A stretch of DNA of 64,000 bases from Sphaerosporella brunnea (GCA_008704415.1 VXIS01000034.1:124001-188000), one strand, 5' to 3'; shown: positions 33,451 through 45,620, numbered from the stretch's first letter. Made by a program: numbers and translations. Notes: generated by a model from the sequence alone, not told the origin.

Positions 33451-36400
33451 ATCGTAGAAGTGAAGATAATGTCCTTATATCAGAAGAAAAGAGCAAGTAT
33501 TGTGCTAAGAAGGATTCATGCCAGAAACTCATAGAGTTGCCTCAATATCATATCGGACCATTGAGGGAAGTAGTGGCTGGAGCCTTTTAGGGAAAGAACT
33601 AAGCTGACGTAGTGGTGGGTGAAAGGCAAGTGACCACTCGTGATTCAGATCACAAGCGAAACCTAACCCGGCACATGAGTGATAGCTTATGAACCAAAAA
33701 TCGCGGCCAAGTTGCCATTTAGCACGGAGAATTGAGTTCTACGGTCGAAGGGATACCACTCTCACCCCAAAAGATTTCTATTAGTGATTCTACTGTATCA
33801 GCATTGTGCTGGCCATTCTCAGCAACAATGGAATACGAGTGCTATCTATTGGGAGAGTCCCGTCAATCGAGTTCCACATTCTGCCAACCCTAAGTTACGG
33901 ACGCTATTTATCCCCGTTCTCTCCTCCACCGAGCTACTATGACCGCCTCAGCGACAATCGAAAGTCAGCTTACAAAACAACAGTCCTAAGCGCGTCACTG
34001 CTGAGAACAAGTACGCCCATGGGCCTCGGGCTCCCGGGGCTTAGGTCGAGGCGTATCGCCGGTTATGTGCTTTGTCCCCGGTTGATCTGCCTTAACTAGG
34101 GTGAATTCGAGGAGCATATGCCTTGCATTACCTCGGCACGAATTCAAGTTCCCCAGTGTGAGAGACGTGAACAAGTTCATTGCGTTCTTGCGTCGTGTTC
34201 TTTCCGCCTACAAGGCGAAGATCAAGCGTGGTGCGCTTTCGCACCAGGAGACCAATACTGATGAGCGGTCTGCCAAGGAAGACACAAGAAACAGTAAGTA
34301 GAGCAGTGGTGGGGGGTGCCGTGACAGGGGGCAGTGATGGGAAGGGAAGCAGCGAAGGAGGGAGAGGGGTTTTCTGGGACGTTCTAGAATATCAAGATTT
34401 TCGGTAGGTTCTTTTTGACTCTTGCTTCCGGTCTTTTGCAGTCCAAATAACTGGACTCCATCACCCCGGTTTCTCTTTGGACTCAACTAGTTCGTCCAGT
34501 TCGGCTGGGGAACATGGGTTTCTTCCAATCCCAGTTCTTCTACAACAACGGACCCACTTCGCTTTATCATTGACTGGGCGTGTACAACCCAGAGGTCCTT
34601 CTTTGCCTCATTTTCTAGGCGCAAGCAATGAACAGGAGGTGAGGAGGCTTTGAAGACATTGGGTAACTCCTTAGGGCCTCGAAATGTGCTGCTGAGTCTC
34701 TCACTACATATAGGTTATATCCTGCCTAATCGGTAGACAGAGCATGGTTCACACTCAAAATCTGTCTGCCCGGCAGACTAGCTGGGTTGGCCACTAGTAT
34801 CCGTGTCGCCGTGTAAATTTTTCCACTTCGTAGAGTTATGGGGTGCAACGGAAATCCAAGATGTCGTTGCCAAATGTAAAGACTGTGCGGCTACGCCGTA
34901 TCTACCCACCACTAAAGCGTATTTTTGTCTTGCTCTCCCGTATTTCACTGTATGTGATGCTGGGCGTGGTAGAGATATCTAACGATGATTACGCAAGCGG
35001 GCAGGTTGCATGAGATTGGTTTGTTGTCCAACAATTCCGCTCCACGGTACATCTCTTTCCTAACAGGATCAATTTCAGCCCAGATGCTCGTGGTGTAGTT
35101 GGGGGGACGCTCCCATACGAAACCAGTCTTGAGCGAGGAAGGTTGACGGTTCAAGTCCCGGTGAAATCGGTAGGTTCATCGGCTAGTTACCCGACTTCCT
35201 GAGGGGTTACAAGCCCAGCAAGCTTGGGGATTGATGGTACAGCGTAGAGACTCCGTTACTTACCCGGATGGTCCTCGGAACGCTGGTTGATCTTTTGCTC
35301 TTTCAACAGATGTAAGTTTTGTTGGGGTTATCATCGTTTGATGAGTCGCACGACAAAGAAACAACAAGAATTTTCACACTCTGACAAATCTTCATAATCC
35401 CATGGAGACGATCGCTCCATCGGGAATTATAGGTAACTACAATACAGTAACTGAGAGCCATAAGAATTACCCCAGGACCTGTGCGCTCTTGGTTCTCTCG
35501 ATTCTGGTGCCCCTCAGAGCCAAGCTGCGTTACCACGAGCGCTGTGACTTCGCGGCAGGTGGTGCCTTCGCTAGGTCGTCACGAGTCCGGTGCTGCGTTA
35601 GACAGGCAGGCTACTCGGTAGTGGGATCAACTTCGACTCCGCAAGATGCGTTCGCTGATTTGGACTCGCACACTGTACTAGTATTTGTTCAAAAAAAAAC
35701 AAAAACTATATTGGATGGGAAGGAAAAGGCGGTGTCTGCTGGGTGTGCTGGGCAGATAGAGTATCTGCTGGGTGGTTCGCACTAAAATTCTGTCTGCCGA
35801 GTAGGCCGGCAGGCCGGCCTGGCGGTCGCCTGTACAATCTGCTAGCCAGGATAGAACATATAAATCGATGGCTCCAGCGTCATTATTAGGAGGATTTCTC
35901 CCTGAAAGCGGGCAGAGAATGGCAGCGAACAGTTCCCATGGATCTCTCCGACGTCCCTTGAAACCTTAGATCCTTCGATGTTGAGCGATGAATCAGAATG
36001 GTTGGTGTTTCGGGCATGATGTCGTCCTATAACACAACCTCTACTAATATTAACCGGCCGCCTCCGAGTTGTCCTATTCGCAGGCTGTATTTCCAATATC
36101 CGACTCTTAGGTGAAGGGTGCGGCAACTAAGCTTGGTGAACCGGAAACCCTCGATTGGGAAAGTTAGAGAAAGCGAAGGTGAAAGCAATAGCTGCTGGCG
36201 GAGGTGTAGCAGCATCAGAAAATGAGGTTCAGAATCAGGCCAATGATGATGAAGACGATTGCTTGGCGGGATCGAGCGCCTGTGCACATAACTTTGACGC
36301 TTGTTTTTTTTTATTCACGCTTTATTCGCTCGCCCGCCTTATGTCCGGATTTCTACGGAAACGTTCAGTCCGGTGACATGGTTTGCCACCCACCACCTCC

Positions 36401-36825
36401 AAACCTGACAAAAATATGGAGTCATCCAGAGAGTACTTGAGTTGCTTTGAGATGTAGATTGAGGCCACATTCAAATCCTCGGTACTAGAACGCGGCAGCG
36501 CTGGCTAGAAGATAAATGTGGTCTGGTATTCAGGTCCTTATTCACATCCTGAAGTACTTGGTACAGATCTAGATCGAGTGGATGAACACTCCACTGCCAA
36601 ACCCTCAAGTTTTTCTCCTTCCTTGGACTGCGCATAAAAAGCATTGCCCCGCCAAATATCCGGACGGCGCTTTCTACACCAGGTCTAGCCCACTCACGTG
36701 ACCAAGAAGGAGGATTTCAATCCATTCTGTGATCTGGATATTCCTCTGATTGTTGAAAGTGGTTGACGTGTAGGTGTTGAGGCTTAGCCGAAGTGGAAGG
36801 ATGGTGATGGGAAAAGCAATTGTAT
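33451..36825. other. gene-poor stretch
   Basis: No convincing gene. A pol III-like A box and B box pair sits at 35084-35168 (separate entry). Two stretches share CTGTCTGCC-containing sequence (about 34747-34780 and 35775-35805). Other open frames are short and unstructured. Confidence 0.4.
35084..35168 (+). other. tRNA-like sequence with pol III A and B boxes
   Basis: TGGTGTAGTTGG fits an A box, and its GTGT/ACGC D-stem pairs. GGTTCAAGTCCC, 50 nt later, fits a B box. The anticodon stem and acceptor stem do not pair, so it is not a functional tRNA. It may be a tRNA relic or the head of a SINE. Confidence 0.3.
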
Positions 36826-36827
36826 TA

Positions 36828-37158
36828 TGGTGCAAGGGCCCTTCGTTAGTGGGGGGTTACAAGCGAGTGATTACGAGTGACACGTCGGCGCACCCAAAAT
36901 CATCGGGCGTGGAGCGGCCGGGCTATGAGTCTCCCCGACGCGTTCAGTCTTTCCTACGCCTCCTATATGGTACTGCCGCAGTCAACGACGTGTGGGGGTG
37001 CGAAAACTTCATGGACTTTGTTTTAATCACTTAAGTTATTTTTTTTCTAAAATTTTGTCGGATTAATATCAGACGCCGGCGTGTCACCGTTCATCATTCG
37101 CTTGTCAGACCCGGGTAACCCCCCACTAACGAAGGTCAGTTCTAGGGCCCTTGCACCA
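36828..37158. mobile_element. 331-bp TA-flanked MITE
   Basis: The ends are inverted repeats starting TGGTGCAAGGGCCC and continuing TTCGTTAGTGGGGGGTTAC. The right copy carries 11 extra bases between these two blocks. TA flanks both ends (36826-36827 and 37159-37160). The interior is non-coding. The ends resemble those of 4912-5974 and 37204-38256 (TGGT..CTTCG(T/C)TAG..GTTAC), so it is probably mobilised by the same transposase. Confidence 0.75.
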
Positions 37159-37203
37159 TACTGTTTACAGGCTGATCTAGCTGCGTCTTATATACACCTT
37201 ATA

Positions 37204-38256
37204 TGGTGCGCTGCACTTTAAACCTGGACCTTCGCTAGTTTCGAGTTACCCGCTTGACGCCCGATCTATTTGGGTGTGGAGCGCGGCCTGAGTGCGCTGT
37301 TGTGAGGAAAGAATCCCCGTCCGAATTGATCAAACAACACAGCGACAAGATGGCGAAAATTACCCTCATTAATGATGGGAAGATTTTTGGATTTGAGATT
37401 AAGGAAACGGCTGAAGATAGGCGTAGGGGGCGCAGAGTATTTCCCCGGGTCTCGTTCCCAGCAGGCATGTCTAGAGATAAGGTCAATATTGCACAGTCAG
37501 ACTGGCCGCAGTCTACGCGCCACCGAAAACCTTCTGATCAGAGGACCAATAAACTAAAAGAAGTGATTTTGTGCGAGGGTTTGTGGCTTCAAGCTCAAAC
37601 ACAGCGTGGGCTAATTGTGGATCCACCTAGTCAAGATTTGAAGCGGATTTTAAAATTGAAGACTCTTCGGCCCACGAATAACCAAGGTGCAGATATTAAA
37701 TGGCTGCTTCAGGCATTCCTTAACCTCCAGCTGATGGGCTTAAAGCGAGAGTTTTGGTGCAAGCCACGCAAGCTTTTGGCACAGGTGGTCGCTGCTGCTG
37801 CTGTCGGAGATAAAAAAGGAAAATGGGTGCAGGAGCGACTCATGAATCAAGAAACTCATTGGGTACGATATCGCGCCTTCTTTTGCCGCCAGCAGGGCCG
37901 TCATCCAAATCACTTCGAGGAGTTGTTGGACGAAGGGACTGCATTGGATTTTTTTTAATTTTTTTTTCACCGCAATCACAATGTGAGCCCTTACGTCGCG
38001 TAAGAAGCGATAGGGGTCACGGAAAGCGTAAGAAGCTGTGAAGATGAAGTGAATTGAAAAGGATAGAGAGCTAAGCTCTCGATAGCTAGCAACTAAATAG
38101 CAACCTTCCTAAGCGAATCCTCGCTTAGTCATCCCCGGTATGACACACAAGGCTACACAAAATGCCTGCTCGATGCATACTCACAGTCTATCACTCACTC
38201 CGGCGGCCGGGTAATTCCTAACTAGCGAAGGTCCAGGTTTAAAGTGCAGCGCACCA
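37204..38256 (+). mobile_element. 1.05-kb TA-flanked element with long TIRs and an internal ORF
   Basis: The TIRs match perfectly for 37 bp (TGGTGCGCTGCACTTTAAAC, then CTGGACCTTCGCTAGTT) and imperfectly for about 50 bp. TA flanks both ends (37202-37203 and 38257-38258). Near-perfect ends indicate a relatively young insertion. The interior encodes an uninterrupted 202-residue frame (next entry) and then about 300 non-coding bp. No DDE motif is seen. It lies 45 bp from the MITE 36828-37158. Confidence 0.8.
37350..37958 (+). CDS. unrecognised ORF carried inside a TIR element
   Basis: 202 residues from the ATG at 37350; the frame is open back to 37254. Uninterrupted and basic. It includes MAKITLINDGKIFGFEIKE, LKEVILCEGLWLQAQTQRGL, then DIKWLLQAFLNLQLMGL and HWVRYRAFFCRQQGRHPNHF, ending LDEGTALDFF. 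I recognise no domain and find no DDE triad, zinc knuckle or HTH by eye. It could be an accessory protein of the element, a captured host gene fragment, or an internal deletion product of a larger transposase gene. That it stays open between young TIRs is the main reason to list it. Confidence 0.45.
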   Translation: MAKITLINDGKIFGFEIKETAEDRRRGRRVFPRVSFPAGMSRDKVNIAQSDWPQSTRHRKPSDQRTNKLKEVILCEGLWLQAQTQRGLIVDPPSQDLKRILKLKTLRPTNNQGADIKWLLQAFLNLQLMGLKREFWCKPRKLLAQVVAAAAVGDKKGKWVQERLMNQETHWVRYRAFFCRQQGRHPNHFEELLDEGTALDFF

Positions 38257-38258
38257 TA

Positions 38259-39563
38259 GCTTCACTGGATATCACCGAGTGATATCCTCCAACCCTAGTC
38301 ACAACATCTCACTCGTTCTATCGTCCTCACTCGCCTAGAAAGCCAGTTTCCAACACTGATGATTAAATATAACAAGTGGACACCCGGGTGGTAACCACCC
38401 GGCAAGCCAAAGGGAACAGCGTCACTCCAATTGAAGTCATTAGAAGCGCTTTTATTTTTTCATATTGCATACGACCATGGCATAGAAGCGGGTATGTTGG
38501 GGTTGCGCCACAGGGTTGAGTTGAGCCTCCGGATTATGCCCCTGTTCAACGCCACACCTTTGCCCTTTATAGGGATAATTAATACACAGACAGCGATGCA
38601 CTGTTAGTAAGTTGAGAACGTACAGTTAGCTCCAAAATAAGTAAGCAGGCACACGGTTTTGCAACGAGCTGGAGGGCGCTGTCTTTCGTGCAGGGAAATA
38701 TTATGGCTTTTCTGTGTTTGAGGGGGGGGGGATGGTGGAGGAGGATAGAAGAAGCGCCGCCAGATCTGCAGTGTTGTCCGATGGGAAGCGATCACAGTCA
38801 TATCCCAAGGCTGTGAAGTCAGTGCAGACGGTACAGCGACACTAGCTGCGTGGAACTAGCCCCGGTATTGAGGCTGCGGATGTGCTAGAAAGAACCCCGA
38901 AGGCTCCGATTGCCTTCCCACTCATCCAGAAAACTAACGCATGGAATTGGAGACTACCAACAAAGCCTTAGTAACAACCTACAATGGCCTCATTGCTCGC
39001 ATTCTGTAGACTCTCCGCGTTTGCACATATATTCCTCTTTCCAACTTCACCGTTGCCTAATTCAAGCTTCACCAGACTGTTAGCAGCACACAATATGAAA
39101 TAGTGTGCGGAGTGCGTACCTTCTCCCGGAAATCAAAGAAACCTGAACGATAGACGTGTATGAAGTGTGTAATGATGAGATGATGGCCGAAAACCGAACG
39201 TACAACAAAGTTGCCTGGTGTGTGGACATCAAGTGCAGTAACAATGAGTATGCTGTATACAGTCAGTACCAACGCCGCCTAACCTAACAAAGAAAGAAAG
39301 AAGTATCTCACCGATTTGAAAGGACAATGAAAAAACACAAAAAAACACGGAACTGAAAAAATGTTTGCGAAACACTGTACGATCCCGTTAGTCAACGAAA
39401 TGTGCAAAACATGTGCCACATACCAACAGCAGGAAAATGAAATGGCCACAGAAGGAAAGCACGGAATGGCGCCCAGATTTTGACATGAAATGGTTGCATT
39501 TTTGAAAAACTGGAAAGTGCGTTTCCATGGTTTTCATGCTCTGTGCGCTTGTACAGCCCTACT
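38259..39563. other. intergenic with two perfect palindromes
   Basis: 9-bp-arm palindromes lie at 38267-38287 (GGATATCAC..GTGATATCC) and 38384-38402 (CCGGGTGGT.ACCACCCGG). No gene is seen. The last part is the 3' flank of the ATL-like gene. Confidence 0.45.
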
Positions 39564-40954
39564 TTAGAAATCCTCCAACGCCTGCTCATTCGGATCCTGC
39601 AAGGCGCGATCCATTGCGTTGAGGTCGAAATCGGCAAACACAACATCAGGGTTTGTGATGAATCCCTTCGCGTCAATGGTGAGACCCTCCTTTTCGCCCG
39701 CCGCACGGTCCTCGGGGGAGGTGTGGTTGTGCTTTCCATTCAAAGGAAGAGTCTTGACGATGCGGTGCTTGGGGATGGTCGGGAACTCATCCGAAGGCGT
39801 GAACTGGCGTATGGCACGGCCGATGGAGATGGGAGCAGATCCAAGCAGAGTCGCAAGCGCCTTGATGGTGGTAACCTTTCCCGCCGGGACTTGGGAGAGC
39901 AGAGTGTACACTTGCTATACGTCGAAACATGTCAATGAACCGATCTGAACAGAAAAATGGGGTGGAAACAGCCCACCTGCTGGAAAGGTGTGAAAGAAGA
40001 AGGACTGTTCTTCTTACGCTTAGAGCGTTTGTCATGGACGTTAAGCAGCGCGACGTCGTCCATCGGCTTGGCCACGCGGGGTGGCTTCGACTGGAGACCA
40101 GACAGCTGGGACGACTCAGGCGTACCATCCGGTGAACGACGGCGTTTCCTCTGGCGGGAGGAGCGACCACTGAAACGGACGTTGTTCACGAAGTGGTGGA
40201 TCGCTTCATTAGCTGCGCGAATCATCTCCGACTGGTCGGTCACAGATCCATCTTCTCCTTGCACGAAACAGCGGACTGAGCTTCGGCGACCAGAGTTGTT
40301 TGTCTGACCGATGAACGCAGGACGCGCGGACCTGCGCGGCGCGACCGTAGTCGACATCGCGTTCACTGCATCCAGGCCGAGCAGCTGGGGATCGATGCAT
40401 GCAGTGATGCGGTCCGGCTGCGAAAAACCGAGCCCTTCGCCTCTGGCGGCTTGAGAACTCTCCATTTCAGCTTCGTTGAAGATCTTAGCCAATTCGTCGT
40501 CTTCTCTGGTCGCTGGATCGCTGGAGTTGTCAAAGGCGTAGTCAAACCCGAGATCAAAAGGACCTTCGGTGAGGTGTGACCAAATCCGACGGCCTTCGTA
40601 CACAACGTTGTCAATGTCCAAGTCGTTGTCGCGGTTGAGGTCCTCGAAGGTGTCGCGGTTGAGGTCGTCGAAGGTGTCGCGGTTGAGGTCCTCGAAGGTG
40701 TCGCTGGGCCAAAAGGGCAGTCCAAGCTGACCGGCATCGATCTCGGCGCTCCCCAATAGCTCGGTGTAAGCGCCGCCGCCGTTCTGTAGAAGGGATTGAT
40801 CATCGTAACCGAATTCAATCGCACCATGGGAGACGGTCTCAAGGCTTAGCTGCCCGAGGGGCATGTCCTGGACCATGTTTGTGGCCCCGCCCAATGTTGA
40901 CCGTATCTCATTAAGGCCACAGGGAGCGCTTTTGTTCATAACCTCGCAAGACAT
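39564..40954 (-). CDS. alkyltransferase-like (MGMT/ATL) domain protein with long N-terminal extension
   Basis: Two exons, 40954-39977 and 39914-39564, with a 62-nt intron (weak GTGGGC donor, TAG acceptor), encode 442 residues. The C-terminal ~120 residues match the DNA-binding domain of O6-alkylguanine-DNA alkyltransferases: TPFQQ-QVYTLLSQVPAGKVTT, the Arg-finger region SIGRAIRQ, then IPKHRIVKT. The active Cys of the PCHR motif is Lys here, so methyl transfer is not possible. This resembles alkyltransferase-like (ATL) proteins, which bind alkylated DNA and recruit nucleotide excision repair. The N-terminal 320 residues are unique: acidic, with three tandem DTFEDLNR-type units near residues 85-110, then basic patches (RRSARP, RQRKRRRS, KRSKRKKN) that suggest nuclear location. 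Its paralogue lies at 46624-47292. Confidence 0.75.
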
Positions 40955-43900
40955 GGAGACCGATTAAGGGCTGATTTGGAATCCGGATGCCGCTCGGAGG
41001 GGGAGTTCTGAGGTTAAGAAATGTTGAGGGTGATGTTTGACGGTTGGCGAGGATAGCGAGGGGATGGTGGTAGTTGCACTGTATTTACCAGTGAAGACGG
41101 GATCAAGTTTGGTAAACAAGAGGTTCAAGCCCAGGAACTCGGGTTCAAACTGTATCTTTGGTCCACAAAGATCGGTTCCAGTACCGTCTAAAATGTCTCA
41201 ATAGTGCTTGGAGCGCCAATAGCAACACTTGGCAAGAAACTTCGCTGTTGTTCTTGCAGTAATTGAGTGTTAATAATGGGGTGTTTGGTTTTGTTGGTCG
41301 TCGAGTATTGTGGCTGAGGTTTGAAAACTGTGGCGCGGCTCTCTTTGTTCATGTCTGGGATCTTCCATGAGCCACGGCTCCTCACACAGCGCTTTTCGTT
41401 CAACAAACCAGCCTCCACCTTGGTAGTGGTCACACGCTTTTTAGAAGTGTACTCCCACTCTGGCAATCCGAGGACCGGTCGCAACCGCACACCCGTTAAT
41501 ACAGCATCAAATTGATTCGGGAGAACATTGGAGTTGAGTTGTCGAGCTGATTGATCTTGGATTTTCTTTGATGGGAAGCCTCAGAAGTTCGCCTTCCTTT
41601 CACAGTCTTCACGAGGCAGCGGCTCAGAGTGCTCGTACAAGAGCTGCAGTAGGTCCTTATTGGAGTTTTCTGACATAACACAGGTGACCAATGGCGAGCT
41701 GATACGAACACGATGGATACACCGGCAAGGAACAAATCCAGGGTTCGGTCTGCAGAGATATCAGCGACTGTGGAGACTGCAGAACGGGAGATCAGACAGA
41801 ATTCTTAGAATACCTCGAAGCTACGTTTCCTATCGATACTTAGGATTCCTGTACTCAGGCGCCCCTCACAACTCTCCTTGGACAGTCTGTGCGCACTGCC
41901 ACCGCCTGCGAGAAAAACTACAGAGAAAGTGTCTCCATCCTTTGCAAACCATCAGATTATTGGACAGTTTGACAATTTGCTTGCAGATCCTCGCCCATTT
42001 TCCCTCTTGCCCCTGAGCTGCTGAGCAGGTTTTTTTAGGATTTTTGGGATATGATGCTTTCCCAGAGCTGACTTGTTCCGTGGAGATCTTAATGGCGTGT
42101 GGTAGCGTTAGAATGGAGAGTCCATAACATCAACAAGCAACAAAGAAGCCCGCACCCGCCAGCGCTCCGTTTAGACGCATTCAATTAGTAGTGTCATGGA
42201 AAGGGATTGCAGACCTGCATATAGGGACTTGCCATGGATGCTGTTTCGGAGGAGCGGGTGGAGACGGGGGCTCAGACTGTGGTGACCGAAAGGAGACAGA
42301 AAAAAGAGGGAATCGTTAGGACAGATGGGATTTCCGGTGATGACAATAAGTGGAGAGCAGCTGCAACAGTCATTCAAGAATTAAGAAGCGCATCAACGCT
42401 AGCTCTCTTTGGTTTACGTTGACAGGTTACCGGATGACCCGGGGTCCGGCGTGAAGAACAAACGCTTTTCGAGATTGCACAGACCCACCGACCACAACAG
42501 CGGCCGCATCTTGGGCAGTGGAAGTCTATCCATTAAAACAGCAAGTTTTTTCTGATGCTAAATAGCAAATTGTGTAGTTTTGCAGGACACTGCTTCGAAC
42601 AGGAAATTTTTGCATGTGCTATCACATTTGCAGGTCTTCATGAACGGTAATGAGACACAAATCAGCTAAGAACCACCGAAATGTAGCTGCAAATCCCCAG
42701 GTATGCAGATGGGCCTCGTCCGAACGATTACTTTCCGGCTCTTGCCTCTGCGAAGCCTCCACTTGATAAGAACGCCATCACCGTGCAGGCGCTACCAGTA
42801 TCTTTACTGGAATCAGCTTTGCATGATTGATTTCTATTTTCTTCTATCATTCAAGGTCTAACACGAGAAGCCAACGGAAATGGCGGGGCTTTACTCCAGC
42901 ACAGGATTCGCAATTCACTGCTTAACTCTTTTGGGGGGAGGAAGAGATCGGCAGCCAAAGGCATGGAATAGAGAAAAGCGAATTCTCCCTCCTCATCTAA
43001 CCTATAAACTCAGTGCTCTTGGCCCCATCCACCACCGGTCATTTAGTAGCATTTCTAGACAACAGTAGAATTAAGGGCAACCCATGCCAATACCAAATAT
43101 AACGCATCGTGTCGACAGCTAGGATACAGCAGATGCAGATTCGCTGCCCCTAGTAAGGACACTTTGCTACCCGCCTGCTAGTATGGGAGCTGCACTTTGC
43201 ACAGGTTCGGGAGGGTTTGGGCGATCAATAGTATCTTTGGTGGGAATTGCTGGGCAAGGAAGCTCGCTAGATAACTATCAATTAAGATCAGTTTGACTCT
43301 CTCTCACTTCTTTGGTGGGATGGGTTCAAACGTCCTTCATTACGGCCTGGTCAGCATTGGAAGCCTCCTATTTTTGTGATCGGAGTTATGTTCGGGGCTC
43401 ATTTCTTAAAAATTCTCAAGGGGTAACGAACGGCACGTTGTGAAAAAAACGAGTGAGTGCCAGTGAGACAAACAAGCACTCACCCCACCGCACCTTGCCG
43501 GGCTCTCGGTACATCAACAATCTCCATGAATATGGCCTTGGAACTTCTAAACGCGCTTGACGAAAGACACAAGCTGGCGTTGCGACCCGGTTTACATTTC
43601 CACAAACACATTATACCCCTATTACCAGCGAACGGCGATAAGAAAAAGTTCCATCATCAAGCTTTTTGACATTCGGGTAACGTGTGGAAGACCTTGTAAC
43701 CGACACCGGCATGGCACGTCTTGGAATAGATCGCTAAGTTGGTTGCGCCAGGAGTACCAGTGCAAAATGCAGCAGAGTTGAACGATATCAGCCGCGAAGA
43801 AGAACAAGGTTTCCACCGTTGGATTGCGAGGTCTCAATATGAAAGACGCGTTGCCACAGACAACTTCTGGCTAAGCGATTGATGGTGCTACCGAACGGTT

Positions 43901-44582
43901 TACACATAAGGAGAAACGGTCCCCGTTAGAGGACATCGTCACCGCTGCCCTGCCACCGCTTCGTCGCATTCCGAGCTGCTCTACGTTGTATATACGCCTA
44001 CACGCTGCATACCGTCAACTATGCATTCGATATGGAGACATCGTTGAAACGGTCATCGTGAGAGAGCAGTTGTCCGTTTCTGCAGAATGGTTTCCCATAC
44101 TCGTATAGTTTCCCTCAACACCCAAATCACGTGGAATTCAAGCCACTAACTTATTGCACAGCGGCAAGAATTGATTGACACTGCGATAGAGCGATCTCCC
44201 AGGCCGAGTCTGGCGGAGAACTTTTTGACTACATCTGACGCCTAATGAGTAATACTAGACCACACAGCCCATTCTACTCTGCTCAGGAGACCTTTCAACC
44301 CCGTATCACCATCCTGTATTAGCAGCGATGAAAGGAGTGCCTGAAGTTGTGAAACGGAATTTGGGGCAAATCACCTGTGATTCCGTCCCCCGGAAAGCAA
44401 GATGGAGGCTGCTTCAGTCTGATCAAGAACAAGGGGATAAGTATATATTGGGTTGTTGGGACGTTGCTTTTTGAGTTCTGGTTTGTACATGCGAAGGTTT
44501 TTAGTCCCCAGAACGTGGTTGCTGGCTCCAATGGCGCCGTGCACCGCGCCTTCATTGTATCTGGTATACTAAAGCCGGGCAG
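40955..44582. other. gene-poor stretch of 3.6 kb
   Basis: The first few hundred bases are upstream of the ATL-like gene. The rest has only short open frames without family resemblance. I see no RNA gene or clear repeat. Confidence 0.4.
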
Positions 44583-44850
44583 ATCGTGGCGGTGGCTTCT
44601 GTGAGGGGTTAGGAGGCCATCGGGGTTGATGTGGGCCTTCGGGCTGTCTTTTGTGGTTCGGGCCTTTCGCTTTTGTTCTTTCTCGTTCACCTTTCCTTCG
44701 TCCTTTCAAGCTGGTATTCAGGGTGACCCTAGTTGACGCATGAGATCACATCAATAAGGTATCGGACAGGATATGGGTGGGGGGGGTGAGAGGTGGGTCT
44801 GCCATAATGTATGCGGACAATAAAATTGCTTACACACACATATATACATT
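44583..44850 (+). repeat. dispersed repeat family A, copy 2
   Basis: It begins with GTGGCGGTGGCTTCTGTGAGG, whose counterpart in copy 3 is GTGGCGGTTGCTTCTGAGGG. A T-rich tract, GTTGACGCATGAGAT..CAATAAGG, CGGACAGGATATGG, TCTGCCATAAT and a CA-rich end follow. Order and spacing match copy 3 (58868-59105) well. Confidence 0.65.
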
Positions 44851-45514
44851 GTCTATGGTTGCGGTTTTTCTATTTGAGTTTGCAGAGTGGAGGGATTCTA
44901 GCCGTCACAAGCACTGCGTGGTTTCTTTGAGTTGTTTGCATGTTTTGGTTCCTGGCTTTAAAAAAACAAAAAAAAAAACACTTGCCACAAAATCAAATGG
45001 GAATGTTGTGTTGAGCTGCTATGAGTTATTCCGCTGAATGCGCCTAGGACGATCTGTGAAGGCTTTCATCATGCTGGGCCAACCGGTGCATTGATCTTTG
45101 CTGGTTGGTTAATCATCTCGGACGCAAATCTCATGATAAAGGTTCAGCATCACCGTGCCTGGTGAGGAGACGACGGATTTAATAAATACGGGGACAACCA
45201 ATGTCGTCCCGGGCTATCATCATGAAAAATGCCATTGCGTCGACCTTGTGAAAAGCTATATTCTGCGTAAATACAAGCCGGAAGTGTCTCTCCACCTGAT
45301 CCAGCTGTACTCCCAGCCTGCGTTACAGAAAGATACTAACGAACAACTTGGAATCACGGTAACTAAGTGCACATTTTTTGGACTGCTCGGAGTACGCCCC
45401 GGGGGCCACCATATGCGATTTTTACATGTGGTTGCCTAGGTAGATGTCACATTAGAAGCCATCTAGGCAATATCCGCCACCCAATATTTCTGTACGGTGT
45501 GAATGGGGGCGTGT
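44851..45514. other. intergenic, no gene seen
   Basis: A plus-strand open frame (45155-45439) is uninterrupted but has no recognisable motif or partner exon, so I do not call it. Confidence 0.4.
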
Positions 45515-45620
45515 GGATACTCAGGCTCTCGAGCAGAGCTCCAAAAAGGGTTTATTCTCCCGTAAACACAGAGGAGCAAGATGGCTGAACAATCTCGTAT
45601 TCGTTTGTATCTAATGATGG
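45515..45620 (+). repeat. dispersed repeat family B, copy 2
   Basis: It carries the same ordered blocks as 33310-33450, including the identical CAAGATGGCTGAACAATCT. Non-coding. Confidence 0.55.

Noticed and set aside
37350..37958. Calling the ORF in the TIR element a transposase
   Set aside because: No DDE triad, zinc or HTH motif can be seen, so only its position in the element supports it.
39564..40954. Active O6-methylguanine-DNA methyltransferase
   Set aside because: The PCHR Cys is replaced by Lys (and by Leu in the paralogue), so the suicide alkyl transfer is excluded; the ATL-like label is used instead.
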